A DNA stretch of 64,000 nucleotides from Agromyces cerinus (GTDB lineage: Bacteria; Actinomycetota; Actinomycetes; Actinomycetales; Microbacteriaceae), in contig NZ_JAFBCT010000001.1 in assembly GCF_016907835.1 (NCBI RefSeq), forward strand, positions 3,286,001 through 3,350,000, given 5' to 3'. Under the pieces are notes generated by a model. The model ran no database searches and had not been told where the DNA came from. It worked only from the letters and a program-made list of their open reading frames with translations. The position numbers and the translations under genes were made by a program. Shown piece by piece: positions 48,240 through 55,826 of the stretch; position 1 is the stretch's first letter; each line of letters opens with the position of its first letter.

Positions 48240-49790
48240 TCAGAATCCGGCGAGACGGGCCCGCGCGGCGTCGAGGTCGGAGCCCGTGCCCGGGGCGAGC
48301 ACCTCGGCGACCACGAAGCCGTCGCGGCGCACGAGGTAGACCCGGTCGGCCCGCAACCGGGCCCGTCGCGGCCGTCCCCGGTCGCGGGCGAAGACGTGCG
48401 CCTCGACCCCGAGCTCGGCGGCGATGCGCCGCACCGCGCGCTCGGGCACGCCGTACCCGTGCACCTGCCACTGCAGCGAACGCAGGGCGTCGAAGTTGCC
48501 GCCGGTCCAGCGCAGCCGAACGCCGACCGCCCCGTCGCGGCGGGTGCCCGCGGCATCCGGAACCGGATAGCGGATGCGGGTCTGCGAGAGGTAGCCGAAC
48601 ACCCGGCGGCCGCCGATGAGCAGGGGCGCCAGCCGCACGGCGACCGGCCCGACGAGCGGCACGACGCGGCCACGCAGGAAGCGCGCGGTCGCCGAGTCGG
48701 AGGTCACGGCGGCGAAGGCGCGATCCGTCGTCGCGACGAGGATCCTGCCGACCGGTCGCCGCTCCGCCTCGTAGCGGTCGAGCCGCGCATCGGGCATGCC
48801 GCCGACCACCACGTCGGCGAGCGCGCAGGCGAGATCGTGAGCCTCCTGCAGTCCGGTGTTCATGCCCTGCGCGCCGACCGGCGAGTGGATGTGGGCGGCA
48901 TCCCCGACGAGGAAGCAGGGCCCGTCGCGGAAGCGCGCGGCCAGGCGGTGGTGCAGCCGATACGTCGTGAACCAGGCGGATGCCGCGTACCCCACGCCGA
49001 ACTCCCGGTCGAGCATGCCGCGCACGAGCGCCTCGGGCAGCTCGCCGTGCTCGTCGCGGTCGCGGTCGCGCACGACCCCGAGCAGCCGCGCCCGCCCCGG
49101 CCCCATCGGGAAGGCGAGCAGGAAGTGCTCGGCTGTGACGCGCACGTTGATCGCGTCGCCGACGAGCCCCGTGACGCCCGAGGCGTCCGCGACGTAGAAG
49201 GTGTGCTCGTTGGTGACGCCCTCGAACGGGATGCCGAGCGTCTCCCGCACGATCGAGTGCGCGCCATCGGCGCCGATGCAGTAGCGGGCGCGCACGGCCA
49301 CCGGTCCGTCGGGACCGGCCAGCGTCGCGGTGACGGATGCCGCGGCATCCGCTGCGCCCGGCTCGACCTCGAGCCGTTCGAGCCGATGCCCCCAACGCAC
49401 CTCGCGCCCGAGCTCGCCGAGCGCGTCGACGAGCAGCTGTTCGTTGCGGCTCTGCTCGAACACCGTGATCTCGGGGTACGGCGTGACGCCGGTGCCGAGT
49501 GCGCGCAACCGGATGCGCCCGAATGGTCGCCCGCGCCCGGCACCCGGCACGACGGACGTCGCCGACGAGCGCTCGGCGAGCACCCGATCGACGAGTCCGA
49601 GCTGGTCGTAGAGCTCCATCGAGCGCGCCTGCACGGCGAGGGCGCGCGACTCGCGTGTCGGCCCCTGCTTGCCGTCGACGATCACCGCGTCGACCCCCAG
49701 CTTCGCGAGGCACACCGCGGCCATGAGCCCGCTCGGACCCGCCCCGACGACGAGCACGTCGGTGTCGAGCTGCTCGGCGGCCTCCCCCAT
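48240..49790 (-). CDS. FAD-dependent aromatic hydroxylase-type monooxygenase
   Basis: Class A flavoprotein monooxygenase of 516 residues. The dinucleotide fold VLVVGAGPSGLMAAVCLAKLG (GxGxxG at 16-21), the DG motif region (YCIGADGAHSIVRETLG) and the FAD-ribityl motif FLVGDAAHIHSPVGAQGMN (about 290-308) are intact. A thioredoxin-like C-terminal domain similar to that of phenol hydroxylases follows (AHVFARDRGRPRRARLRADRVYLVRRDG). ATG 49790 is 7 nt after GACAGT, suggesting leaderless expression. Likely hydroxylates an aromatic or polyketide-like compound; no pathway genes are nearby. Confidence 0.9.
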   Translation of the reverse strand: MGEAAEQLDTDVLVVGAGPSGLMAAVCLAKLGVDAVIVDGKQGPTRESRALAVQARSMELYDQLGLVDRVLAERSSATSVVPGAGRGRPFGRIRLRALGTGVTPYPEITVFEQSRNEQLLVDALGELGREVRWGHRLERLEVEPGAADAAASVTATLAGPDGPVAVRARYCIGADGAHSIVRETLGIPFEGVTNEHTFYVADASGVTGLVGDAINVRVTAEHFLLAFPMGPGRARLLGVVRDRDRDEHGELPEALVRGMLDREFGVGYAASAWFTTYRLHHRLAARFRDGPCFLVGDAAHIHSPVGAQGMNTGLQEAHDLACALADVVVGGMPDARLDRYEAERRPVGRILVATTDRAFAAVTSDSATARFLRGRVVPLVGPVAVRLAPLLIGGRRVFGYLSQTRIRYPVPDAAGTRRDGAVGVRLRWTGGNFDALRSLQWQVHGYGVPERAVRRIAAELGVEAHVFARDRGRPRRARLRADRVYLVRRDGFVVAEVLAPGTGSDLDAARARLAGF

Positions 49791-49847
49791 GTCTCAACTG
49801 TCGCACCGGGCCGCCCCGGATGCCAGACTCGAACCGGGGAGGCGTGC

Positions 49848-50843
49848 ATGGGCGACAGCGACACCGCGGGCGACGACCCGGCCGGTGACGGCACCGCGGC
49901 CGAGAGCCTGCTGACCGTCGTCATCGCCCTCATCGCGAACGCCCTCATCGCGATCGCGAAGACCGTGGCGGCGACGCTCACGGGTTCGGCGTCGATGGTC
50001 GCGGAGGCCGCGCACTCGTGGGCCGACACCGGCAACGAGATCCTGCTCGTCATCGCCGAGCGCCGCTCGCGGAAGCCCGCCGATGCGCGGCATCCGCTCG
50101 GCTTCGGCAAGGACGCCTACATCTGGTCGATGTTCGCCGCGTTCGGGCTCTTCACCGCAGGCGCGGTCGTCTCGATCCAGCACGGCATCACCGAGCTGAT
50201 CGACCCCGAGCCGGCGAGTGACTTCGGCATCGCCTACGTCGTGCTCGCCGTCTCGTTCGTGCTCGAGGCGATCTCGTTCGTGCGGGCGTACCGGCAGGCG
50301 CGCGCGGCGGCTCGCCAACGCAGCCTGCACACGATCGAGCACGTCGCGAAGAGCTCGAACCCGACCCTGCGCGCCGTCTTCGCCGAGGATGCGGCGGCAC
50401 TCATCGGCCTCGTGCTCGCGTTCCTCGGCGTGCTGCTGCACCAGGTCACGGGCTCCCCCGTCTACGACGCGCTCGGCTCGATCCTCGTCGGCCTGCTGCT
50501 CGGCGTCGTCGCCGTCGTGCTGATCGGTCGCAACCGCGCGTTCCTCCTCGGCGAGGCGATCGACGAGGAGTCGCGTGACGTCGTGCTCGGCGAGCTCCTC
50601 GAGCGGCCCGAGGTCGATCGGGTCACGTTCCTGCACATCGAGTACACGGGGCCGGACACCGTCTTCGTGATCGCCGCGGTCGACCTCGCCGGCGATCGGG
50701 GCGAAGCGGATGTCGCGGCCGAACTCCGACGTCTCGAAGACGCCTTGGAGGAGCACGAACAGGTCGGGCGGGCGCTCCTCACGCTCTCGGACCCCGCCAG
50801 CCCGACCCTCACCGTCGGCGGCCGCCGGACGACGACGCCCTGA
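49848..50843 (+). CDS. Cation diffusion facilitator (CDF) transporter
   Basis: Divalent-metal/proton antiporter of 331 residues with six transmembrane helices and a C-terminal cytoplasmic domain. The metal site residues are in SMVAEAAHSWADTGNE (helix 2) and FAEDAAALIGL (helix 5). HPLGFGKDAYIWSMFAAFGLF marks the helix 2-3 region of the large CDF subgroup. An acidic N-terminus (MGDSDTAGDDPAGDG) precedes helix 1. ATG 49848 has a GGGGAGG site 6 nt upstream. Likely zinc, iron or manganese efflux; the helix-2 His/Asp set is compatible with several metals. Confidence 0.9.
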   Translation: MGDSDTAGDDPAGDGTAAESLLTVVIALIANALIAIAKTVAATLTGSASMVAEAAHSWADTGNEILLVIAERRSRKPADARHPLGFGKDAYIWSMFAAFGLFTAGAVVSIQHGITELIDPEPASDFGIAYVVLAVSFVLEAISFVRAYRQARAAARQRSLHTIEHVAKSSNPTLRAVFAEDAAALIGLVLAFLGVLLHQVTGSPVYDALGSILVGLLLGVVAVVLIGRNRAFLLGEAIDEESRDVVLGELLERPEVDRVTFLHIEYTGPDTVFVIAAVDLAGDRGEADVAAELRRLEDALEEHEQVGRALLTLSDPASPTLTVGGRRTTTP

Positions 50844-50988
50844 CGATGACGCGCCGACGCGCCGACGACTTCGCCCCGACGACTTCGCGAGGACCCGCAC
50901 GGCATGCCGAGAGGATCCGCAGCCCGGCGTGCGCCGCTCGCTATCGTGAGCACAGGCGCGAGCGTGCTGCTCGCTGAGCGGAGTCCCC

Positions 50989-52209
50989 ATGTGGTGGAAC
51001 AGGAAGCGATCCGAGTCGACGGCCGGAGCTCACGAGGCCGAAGACGCGGCCGTGCAGCTCGAGGCGCCGGGCGGTGAGCACCGCAACGCCTTCATCCTGA
51101 TGGGGCTCGGCGGCGCGGCCGTCGCGGCATTCGGTCTCGCCGCCATCGCGGGCATCCTCGCCCCGGTCTTCTTCGCGCTCGTGCTGACGATCTGCGCGCA
51201 CCCCCTGCGCATGTGGCTCGAGGAGCGCGGCGTACCCCGCGGCATCGCCACGGGCTCGGTCATCACCGCCGTCGTCCTGCTGCTCGTCACCTTCGGCTAC
51301 GCCGTGCTGGTCGCGTTCGGTCAGTTCGCGACCCTGCTGACGGAGTACGCCGACGAGATCAAGGACTGGGGCGCCGGTGTCGCGCAGTGGCTCGTCTCGA
51401 TCGGCATCGGCGCCGACGAGGTGTCCTCCCTGTTCGCCGACTTCGACCCGGGCACCGTGATCGGCTTCGTCGGCGGCGTCGTCGGCGGCCTCGCCGGATG
51501 GACCACGACCCTCGTCGTGCTCTTCACGATGCTGCTGCTCATGGCCATGGACGCCGGCTACCTGCCGACCCTCCTCCGCCAGCTGAAGCCGCACCGCCCG
51601 CTCGTCGTGGTCTCGCTCGTGAACTATGCGCACAACGTGCGCCGCTACATGATCGTGACGACGGTGCTCGGCGTGGCCCAGGGCCTCGTGAACTGGGTCG
51701 CGCTCACGATCATCGGGGTGCCCGGGGCATTCATCTGGGGTCTGCTGGCATTCCTCTGCAGCTTCATCCCCAACATCGGCTACTTCATCGCGATCATCCC
51801 GCCGATCGTCTTCGGCGCGCTCGTCGGCGGCTGGCCGATGGTGATCGCCGTGATCGTCGTCTACGGGCTCGTCAACGCCGTGATCCAGTCGGTCATCCAG
51901 CCGCGGGTCGTCGGCAATGCCGTGGCGCTCAGCCAGACGATCACGTTCTTCTCGGTGCTCTTCTGGGCGGTCGTCATCGGCCCGATCGGCGCGATCCTCG
52001 CGATTCCGCTCACCCTGCTCGTGCGCCTGGTGCTCGTGGACTCGAATCCGAACTCCTTCTGGATCCGCCCCATGCTCGGCGATCTCGACGAGACGAAGCG
52101 GATCATGGCCGAAGCGGAAGCCGAGGCGAAGGCGGCACGCAAGGCGAGGCACTCGGGCGCCGGAGCGCACCCGAGTGCCTCGAACGAGAGCCCGGCCGCC
52201 ACGGACTGA
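50989..52209 (+). CDS. AI-2E-family (PerM) transporter
   Basis: Membrane protein of 406 residues in the AI-2 exporter superfamily. Hydrophobic helices at both ends surround a long amphipathic middle region (LTEYADEIKDWGAGVAQWLVSIGIGADEV). The C-terminal family block contains FIPNIGYFIAIIPPIVFG, NAVIQSVIQPRVVGNAVALSQT and GPIGAILAIPLTLLVRLVL. The last 50 residues are charged and Ala-rich and lie in the cytoplasm. ATG 50989 has GGAG 7 nt upstream. These proteins rarely export AI-2 in actinobacteria; substrate unknown. Ends 3 bp before a convergent nuclease gene. Confidence 0.88.
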   Translation: MWWNRKRSESTAGAHEAEDAAVQLEAPGGEHRNAFILMGLGGAAVAAFGLAAIAGILAPVFFALVLTICAHPLRMWLEERGVPRGIATGSVITAVVLLLVTFGYAVLVAFGQFATLLTEYADEIKDWGAGVAQWLVSIGIGADEVSSLFADFDPGTVIGFVGGVVGGLAGWTTTLVVLFTMLLLMAMDAGYLPTLLRQLKPHRPLVVVSLVNYAHNVRRYMIVTTVLGVAQGLVNWVALTIIGVPGAFIWGLLAFLCSFIPNIGYFIAIIPPIVFGALVGGWPMVIAVIVVYGLVNAVIQSVIQPRVVGNAVALSQTITFFSVLFWAVVIGPIGAILAIPLTLLVRLVLVDSNPNSFWIRPMLGDLDETKRIMAEAEAEAKAARKARHSGAGAHPSASNESPAATD

Positions 52210-52212
52210 GCA

Positions 52213-53013
52213 TCAGAGCACGATGCCCTCGAACGACGCCAACGGCCGCCACCCGGTGACCGCGACCGTCGACGGCAGCACATCGGCGGCCACGAGGTCG
52301 GGCATGACGAGACCGGTGAGGCCCGCGACATCCGACACCGGCACCTGGAAGGTGCGGAACGGGCCGAGCGGCGGCGCCTCGCCCGGAGCCGGCGCAACGA
52401 CCTCGCTGGTGTCGACGAGCGGCGCCTGATCGACGACGAAAGCCGTCGTCGACAGCCGGCCGCCCGCGTTCCAGGCGACGACCTTCCAGAAGCGGAGGGG
52501 CACCCGGATGCCGCGATACGGTGGGTCGCCCGCGGCGAGCACGGGTGCCGTGAACACGCTGAGCCGCAGCCCGTAGGCCTCGGCGTGCTCGAGCACATGG
52601 TCTTCGAGGCCGAGCCAGAGCTCCTTCGACTGGTTGAAGCCCGCGGCCTGCGGTGCGGCATTGGGATAGCGGAAGGTCTCGGCGTTCGCCCGAGCCGCGA
52701 TCTCGGGTGCGCCCCACACGGGGTCGCGGCGGCGCACGAGGTGGCCGCGGTCGAAGTCGTTGCGGGCGTAGATCTCGGGGCCGGCCTGCCAGTCGGCGGG
52801 GATGCGCTCGTCGAGGCGCCAGTCGTCGCCGCGCGGCAGGTCGATGAGCGACGGCCCGTCGACGTTGACGCCGGTGACTCTGGCGAGCCGCCTGGCCGTG
52901 TCGAGCACGACCGAGAAGTGCAGGTACTCGAGCTCGACCGCCGCCGCCGCATGCGCTTCGCCGACTCGCGGCATCGCCGCCGGAACCCCGAGGAACTGCG
53001 CGTCGAATCCCAT
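52213..53013 (-). CDS. DNA/RNA non-specific endonuclease (NUC/EndoG family)
   Basis: Beta-beta-alpha-metal nuclease of 266 residues. The catalytic DRGH motif is at 88-91 with His91 as the general base. The downstream Mg-binding region is present as FRYPNAAPQAAGFNQ and WLGLEDHVLEHA, where the Asn residues and Glu match the family. YLHFSVVLDTARRLARVTGVN is the preceding strand pair. No signal peptide was seen with the ATG 53013 start; GTG 53073 would add 20 residues and still lacks a clear signal. Cytoplasmic nuclease or a substrate of a specialised export route; either is speculative. Confidence 0.83.
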   Translation of the reverse strand: MGFDAQFLGVPAAMPRVGEAHAAAAVELEYLHFSVVLDTARRLARVTGVNVDGPSLIDLPRGDDWRLDERIPADWQAGPEIYARNDFDRGHLVRRRDPVWGAPEIAARANAETFRYPNAAPQAAGFNQSKELWLGLEDHVLEHAEAYGLRLSVFTAPVLAAGDPPYRGIRVPLRFWKVVAWNAGGRLSTTAFVVDQAPLVDTSEVVAPAPGEAPPLGPFRTFQVPVSDVAGLTGLVMPDLVAADVLPSTVAVTGWRPLASFEGIVL

Positions 53014-53133
53014 GCGCCGAGTCGACCACGACCCGCCGACACTCGTCGCACTGCGCAATGGGGAGTCCTCCACCCCGCCGTGGCCGGGGCCCCCTTCCCC
53101 GCGCCCCTAGGCTTGGCCACCGAAGGGGGAACA

Positions 53134-54432
53134 TTGACTGACGATTCCCGGGGCGAAGAGCCCCAGCAGACCATTCCCGAGACGCCTGGGGCGGCACCCG
53201 CACCGGCGGAGGTTCCGGAGGCGGCGGCACCCGTTCCGGCACCGATTCCCGAGGCGGAGGCACCCATCGCGGCACCGGCCCCCGATACCGCGGCACCCGT
53301 CGCCGGGCCCGCAGCCGAAGCCTCACCCGAGGCGGCGCCTGCGGCGGCGGAGCCCGCCGCGCCTGCGTACGTGCCCGTCGTCGCGGCACCCGTTCCGTCT
53401 GCTGCCGACGGTGCGGTGCCCCCGCCCAAGAAGGGCCTCGGCACGGGCGCGATCCTCGGCATCATCGGCGGCGGGCTCTTCGTGCTCATCGCCCTGATCG
53501 CGGCGATCGTGTTCGCGATCGGAGCCGTGCGCGGCATCGCCGGCGGCGGCAGCCCCTTCGCCGGGGGCGGCAGCGCAGAGGAGACGGTCGAGGGGTATCT
53601 CACCGCCATCGCCGACGGCGATGCCGAGACCGCGCTCTCGTTCCTCTACGCGTCGGAGTCGTCGAGCCCGCTGCTGACCGACGAGGTGCTCGCCGCGTCG
53701 CAGGAGCTCGCGCCCCTCACCGACATCGTGATCGGCGAGCCCGACGTCACGGGCGGCTACGCCCTGGTGCCCGTCACCTACTCGATCGGTGACACGCCCG
53801 TGACCACTGAGATCTCCGTCTCCGAGGACGCCGAGGGGTGGACGATCCCGGGCGGCACCGGCCAGCTGGCCGTCTACCAGCTCGACGGCCTCGAGCCGAC
53901 GATCAACGGGGTTCCGGTCAGCGGCGAGTACGTCGATGCGTTCCCGGGCGCGTACGAGTACGGCGTGACCGTCGACGGGTTCGCCCTCGAGGGCGAGAAC
54001 GTGGTCGTCGTGACCGCGCCCAGCGAGTACCCCGACACGAGCGGCATGGACGCGGTGCTCACGCCCGAGGCCGCGGAGGCCTTCCGGCAGGCCGTCTCGG
54101 CCTCGATCGACGTCTGCGTCGCATCGAAGACCCTCGAGGCCGGTTGCGGACTCACGATCCCGGCGACCCTGAGCGACGGAACCGAGCTCACCGAAGGCAC
54201 CATCACCCGCACGCTCCCCGCCGAGACGCGCGCCGAGATCGGCGCGTTCGAGCCCGAGCTCAGCTACGACGCGCCGACCTTGGTGACGGGCGGCTACCTC
54301 GGCGTGGTCGAGGTCACCGCGGAGTGCACGAAGGACGGCTCCACCGGCACGTGTTCTGTGCTCTTCGGACCCTCGTTCGGCACCCCGTCGTTGAATCTCG
54401 CGATCGAGGGCGCCGTCGTCGAGTGGGACTGA
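53134..54432 (+). CDS. Hypothetical membrane-anchored protein with Ala/Pro-rich cytoplasmic tail
   Basis: Protein of 432 residues, not assigned to a named family. Residues 1-105 are a low-complexity Ala/Pro/Glu tail (PAPIPEAEAPIAAPAPDTAAP). One transmembrane helix follows (about 110-135: GAILGIIGGGLFVLIALIAAI), then an extracellular part. That part begins with a DUF4878-like segment (ETVEGYLTAIADGDAETALSF) and continues with a second, beta-rich region with paired cysteines (DVCVASKTLEAGCG; ECTKDGSTGTCSV). TTG 53134 has GGGGGA just upstream; TAGGCT (53108-53113) may be its -10. Ends before a strong terminator. Confidence 0.72.
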   Translation: MTDDSRGEEPQQTIPETPGAAPAPAEVPEAAAPVPAPIPEAEAPIAAPAPDTAAPVAGPAAEASPEAAPAAAEPAAPAYVPVVAAPVPSAADGAVPPPKKGLGTGAILGIIGGGLFVLIALIAAIVFAIGAVRGIAGGGSPFAGGGSAEETVEGYLTAIADGDAETALSFLYASESSSPLLTDEVLAASQELAPLTDIVIGEPDVTGGYALVPVTYSIGDTPVTTEISVSEDAEGWTIPGGTGQLAVYQLDGLEPTINGVPVSGEYVDAFPGAYEYGVTVDGFALEGENVVVVTAPSEYPDTSGMDAVLTPEAAEAFRQAVSASIDVCVASKTLEAGCGLTIPATLSDGTELTEGTITRTLPAETRAEIGAFEPELSYDAPTLVTGGYLGVVEVTAECTKDGSTGTCSVLFGPSFGTPSLNLAIEGAVVEWD

Positions 54433-54454
54433 CCCGCTGACGGGCTGACGCACC

Positions 54455-54500
54455 ACGCGAACGCGCGCATCGACCGGTCGGTCGGTGCGCGCGTTCGCGT
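54455..54500. terminator. Bidirectional terminator with 22-bp arms
   Basis: 54455-54476 and 54479-54500 are complementary over 22 bp with a single T-G wobble, starting ACGCGAACGCGCG. It sits between convergent genes whose stops are at 54432 and 54509, so it can end both transcripts. The very tight 2-nt centre implies the stem melts slightly at the loop. Confidence 0.75.
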
Positions 54501-54508
54501 TTCCGGTG

Positions 54509-55261
54509 CTAGAGGATCGCCTCGAAGAGGCCGAGTTCGAGCGCCGCCGCCCGTGCGAGCAGGAACCCGATGATGCCGACGATCCACCCTGTCGTCTCGG
54601 CGGCGTTCTTCTCCATCCAGGCGCCGAGCCGCGCGAGCGGCCGCTCCATCGCCCGCGCGGCGACGAGCCTGAGACCGAGCAGCGCGAGTGCGGGCAGCAC
54701 CATGACGATGCAGTAGCCCGCGAGCACCAGGAGCCTGGTGCCGGCGTCGAACTCCGACGTCGAGAGCAGCCCGATGCCGACCAGGTAGGGCAGCATCGAG
54801 GCCACCTCGACCGCCGCTGCCGCCACGGCGAGGCCCATGAGCGGCAGCAGCGTGCCGCGCTCGTCGGCGACGTCGGTGACGGCGCGCTCGCGCCAGCGCG
54901 CGAACCGGCCCGGGCCGGTTCGCTTGCGCTTGCCGCCGATGAAGAACGAGCCGATGAGCAGGGCCGCACCGACGACGAGCTGCGCCCAGAGGAACCCCGG
55001 GGTCGCGGCCAAGGTCATGAGCTGGGGCATGGCGGTGGCCGCGACCGTCAGCAACGGGATGCCGACGAGAAGGTAGAAGCCGGCGACCGTCGCGAGGTAG
55101 ATGAGGATGCGGCCGGGACGCAGGCGTCCCGGAGCGAGCAGCAGCCAAGTGGGGATGAGCAGGGTGCCGAAGCTCGTCGAGTCGACGAGCGCCAGCAGCG
55201 CGAGTGCGCCGAGGAGGGCGGGGCCGGTGAGGGCGGCCCCGCTCAGCAGGTCCAGATCCAT
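54509..55261 (-). CDS. GAP/Sap-family membrane protein
   Basis: Polytopic membrane protein of 250 residues with about six helices, resembling the GAP family (PF11139) of mycobacterial glycolipid-addressing proteins. Features include the start LLGALALLALVDSTSFGTLLIPTWLLLAPGR and the basic loop GGKRKRTGPGRFARWRERAV followed by LMGLAVAAAAVEVASMLPYL. ATG 55261 is 7 nt after CAGTCT (leaderless). ATG 55321 would add 20 residues (MGWIHRAV...) but run through the palindrome and promoter. It may move a lipid or small molecule; function is weakly known for the whole family. Confidence 0.78.
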   Translation of the reverse strand: MDLDLLSGAALTGPALLGALALLALVDSTSFGTLLIPTWLLLAPGRLRPGRILIYLATVAGFYLLVGIPLLTVAATAMPQLMTLAATPGFLWAQLVVGAALLIGSFFIGGKRKRTGPGRFARWRERAVTDVADERGTLLPLMGLAVAAAAVEVASMLPYLVGIGLLSTSEFDAGTRLLVLAGYCIVMVLPALALLGLRLVAARAMERPLARLGAWMEKNAAETTGWIVGIIGFLLARAAALELGLFEAIL

Positions 55262-55292
55262 CCGTCCAGACTGTCGGATGCCGCGCCACAGC

Positions 55293-55314
55293 GGATCCAC
55301 CGCACGGTGGATCC
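55293..55314. promoter_or_regulatory. Palindromic operator candidate upstream of GAP-family gene
   Basis: GGATCCACCG (55293-55302) and CGGTGGATCC (55305-55314) are perfect inverted repeats around a CA centre. A further half-site GGTGGATG is at 55322-55329, and the related ATCCACCATGG overlaps the SMR gene start at 55682-55692. It lies where the -35 of the GAP-family gene is expected, so a TetR- or MerR-like regulator binding here is plausible. None is encoded nearby. Confidence 0.5.
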
Positions 55315-55352
55315 ATCCCATGGTGGATGTCGGTTCGCGGCGGGCGACCCGA

Positions 55353-55685
55353 TCAGGCGTGCGCGGCCGGCGCGGCGAAGACGTTGAGCACGATCACGCC
55401 GGCGATGATCAGCCCGATGCCGAAGAGCTTCGGCATCGTGAGGCTCTCGCCGAGGAACAGCACCCCGATCGTCGCGATCGCCGCGGTGCCGACACCCGAC
55501 CAGATCGCATAGACCATGCCGATCTCGAGCTCGCGCACCGCCTGCGCGAGCATCGCGAACGACACCCCGTACGCCGCGAGCACGCCCACCGTCCACCACG
55601 GCTTCGTGAAGCCCTCGGTCTTGCCGATGAAGCTCGTCGCCGCGACCTCGAAGACGATCGCGAGCGTGAGGAACAGCCAGGCCAT
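55353..55685 (-). CDS. Small multidrug resistance (SMR) transporter
   Basis: Four-helix proton antiporter of 110 residues, full length for the SMR family. The essential membrane glutamate is Glu13 (LAIVFEVAATSFI). GMVYAIWSGVGTAAIATIGVLFLGE covers helix 3 and its signature, and MPKLFGIGLIIAGVIVLN is helix 4. ATG 55685. Could export quaternary ammonium compounds, guanidinium or polyamines; the subgroup is not resolvable here. A palindrome lies downstream, between it and the GAP-family gene. Confidence 0.92.
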   Translation of the reverse strand: MAWLFLTLAIVFEVAATSFIGKTEGFTKPWWTVGVLAAYGVSFAMLAQAVRELEIGMVYAIWSGVGTAAIATIGVLFLGESLTMPKLFGIGLIIAGVIVLNVFAAPAAHA

Positions 55686-55826
55686 GGTGGATTCCGTTCT
55701 CGTCGCGGGAGTGGCGGCATCCGACACTAGTGCAGGTCGGCGACGACCCGCTCGATAGGGTGGTGGGACCGTGCGGGCGGCGACCTCGCGATGTGCCCGG
55801 ATCTCCCGAGATGCAGAGGAACGGCT

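Noticed and set aside
50844..50988. Short direct repeats (CGCCGACG, CGACGACTTCGC) between the CDF and AI-2E genes.
   Set aside because: Imperfect, low complexity and without symmetry; most likely drift in GC-rich spacer DNA.
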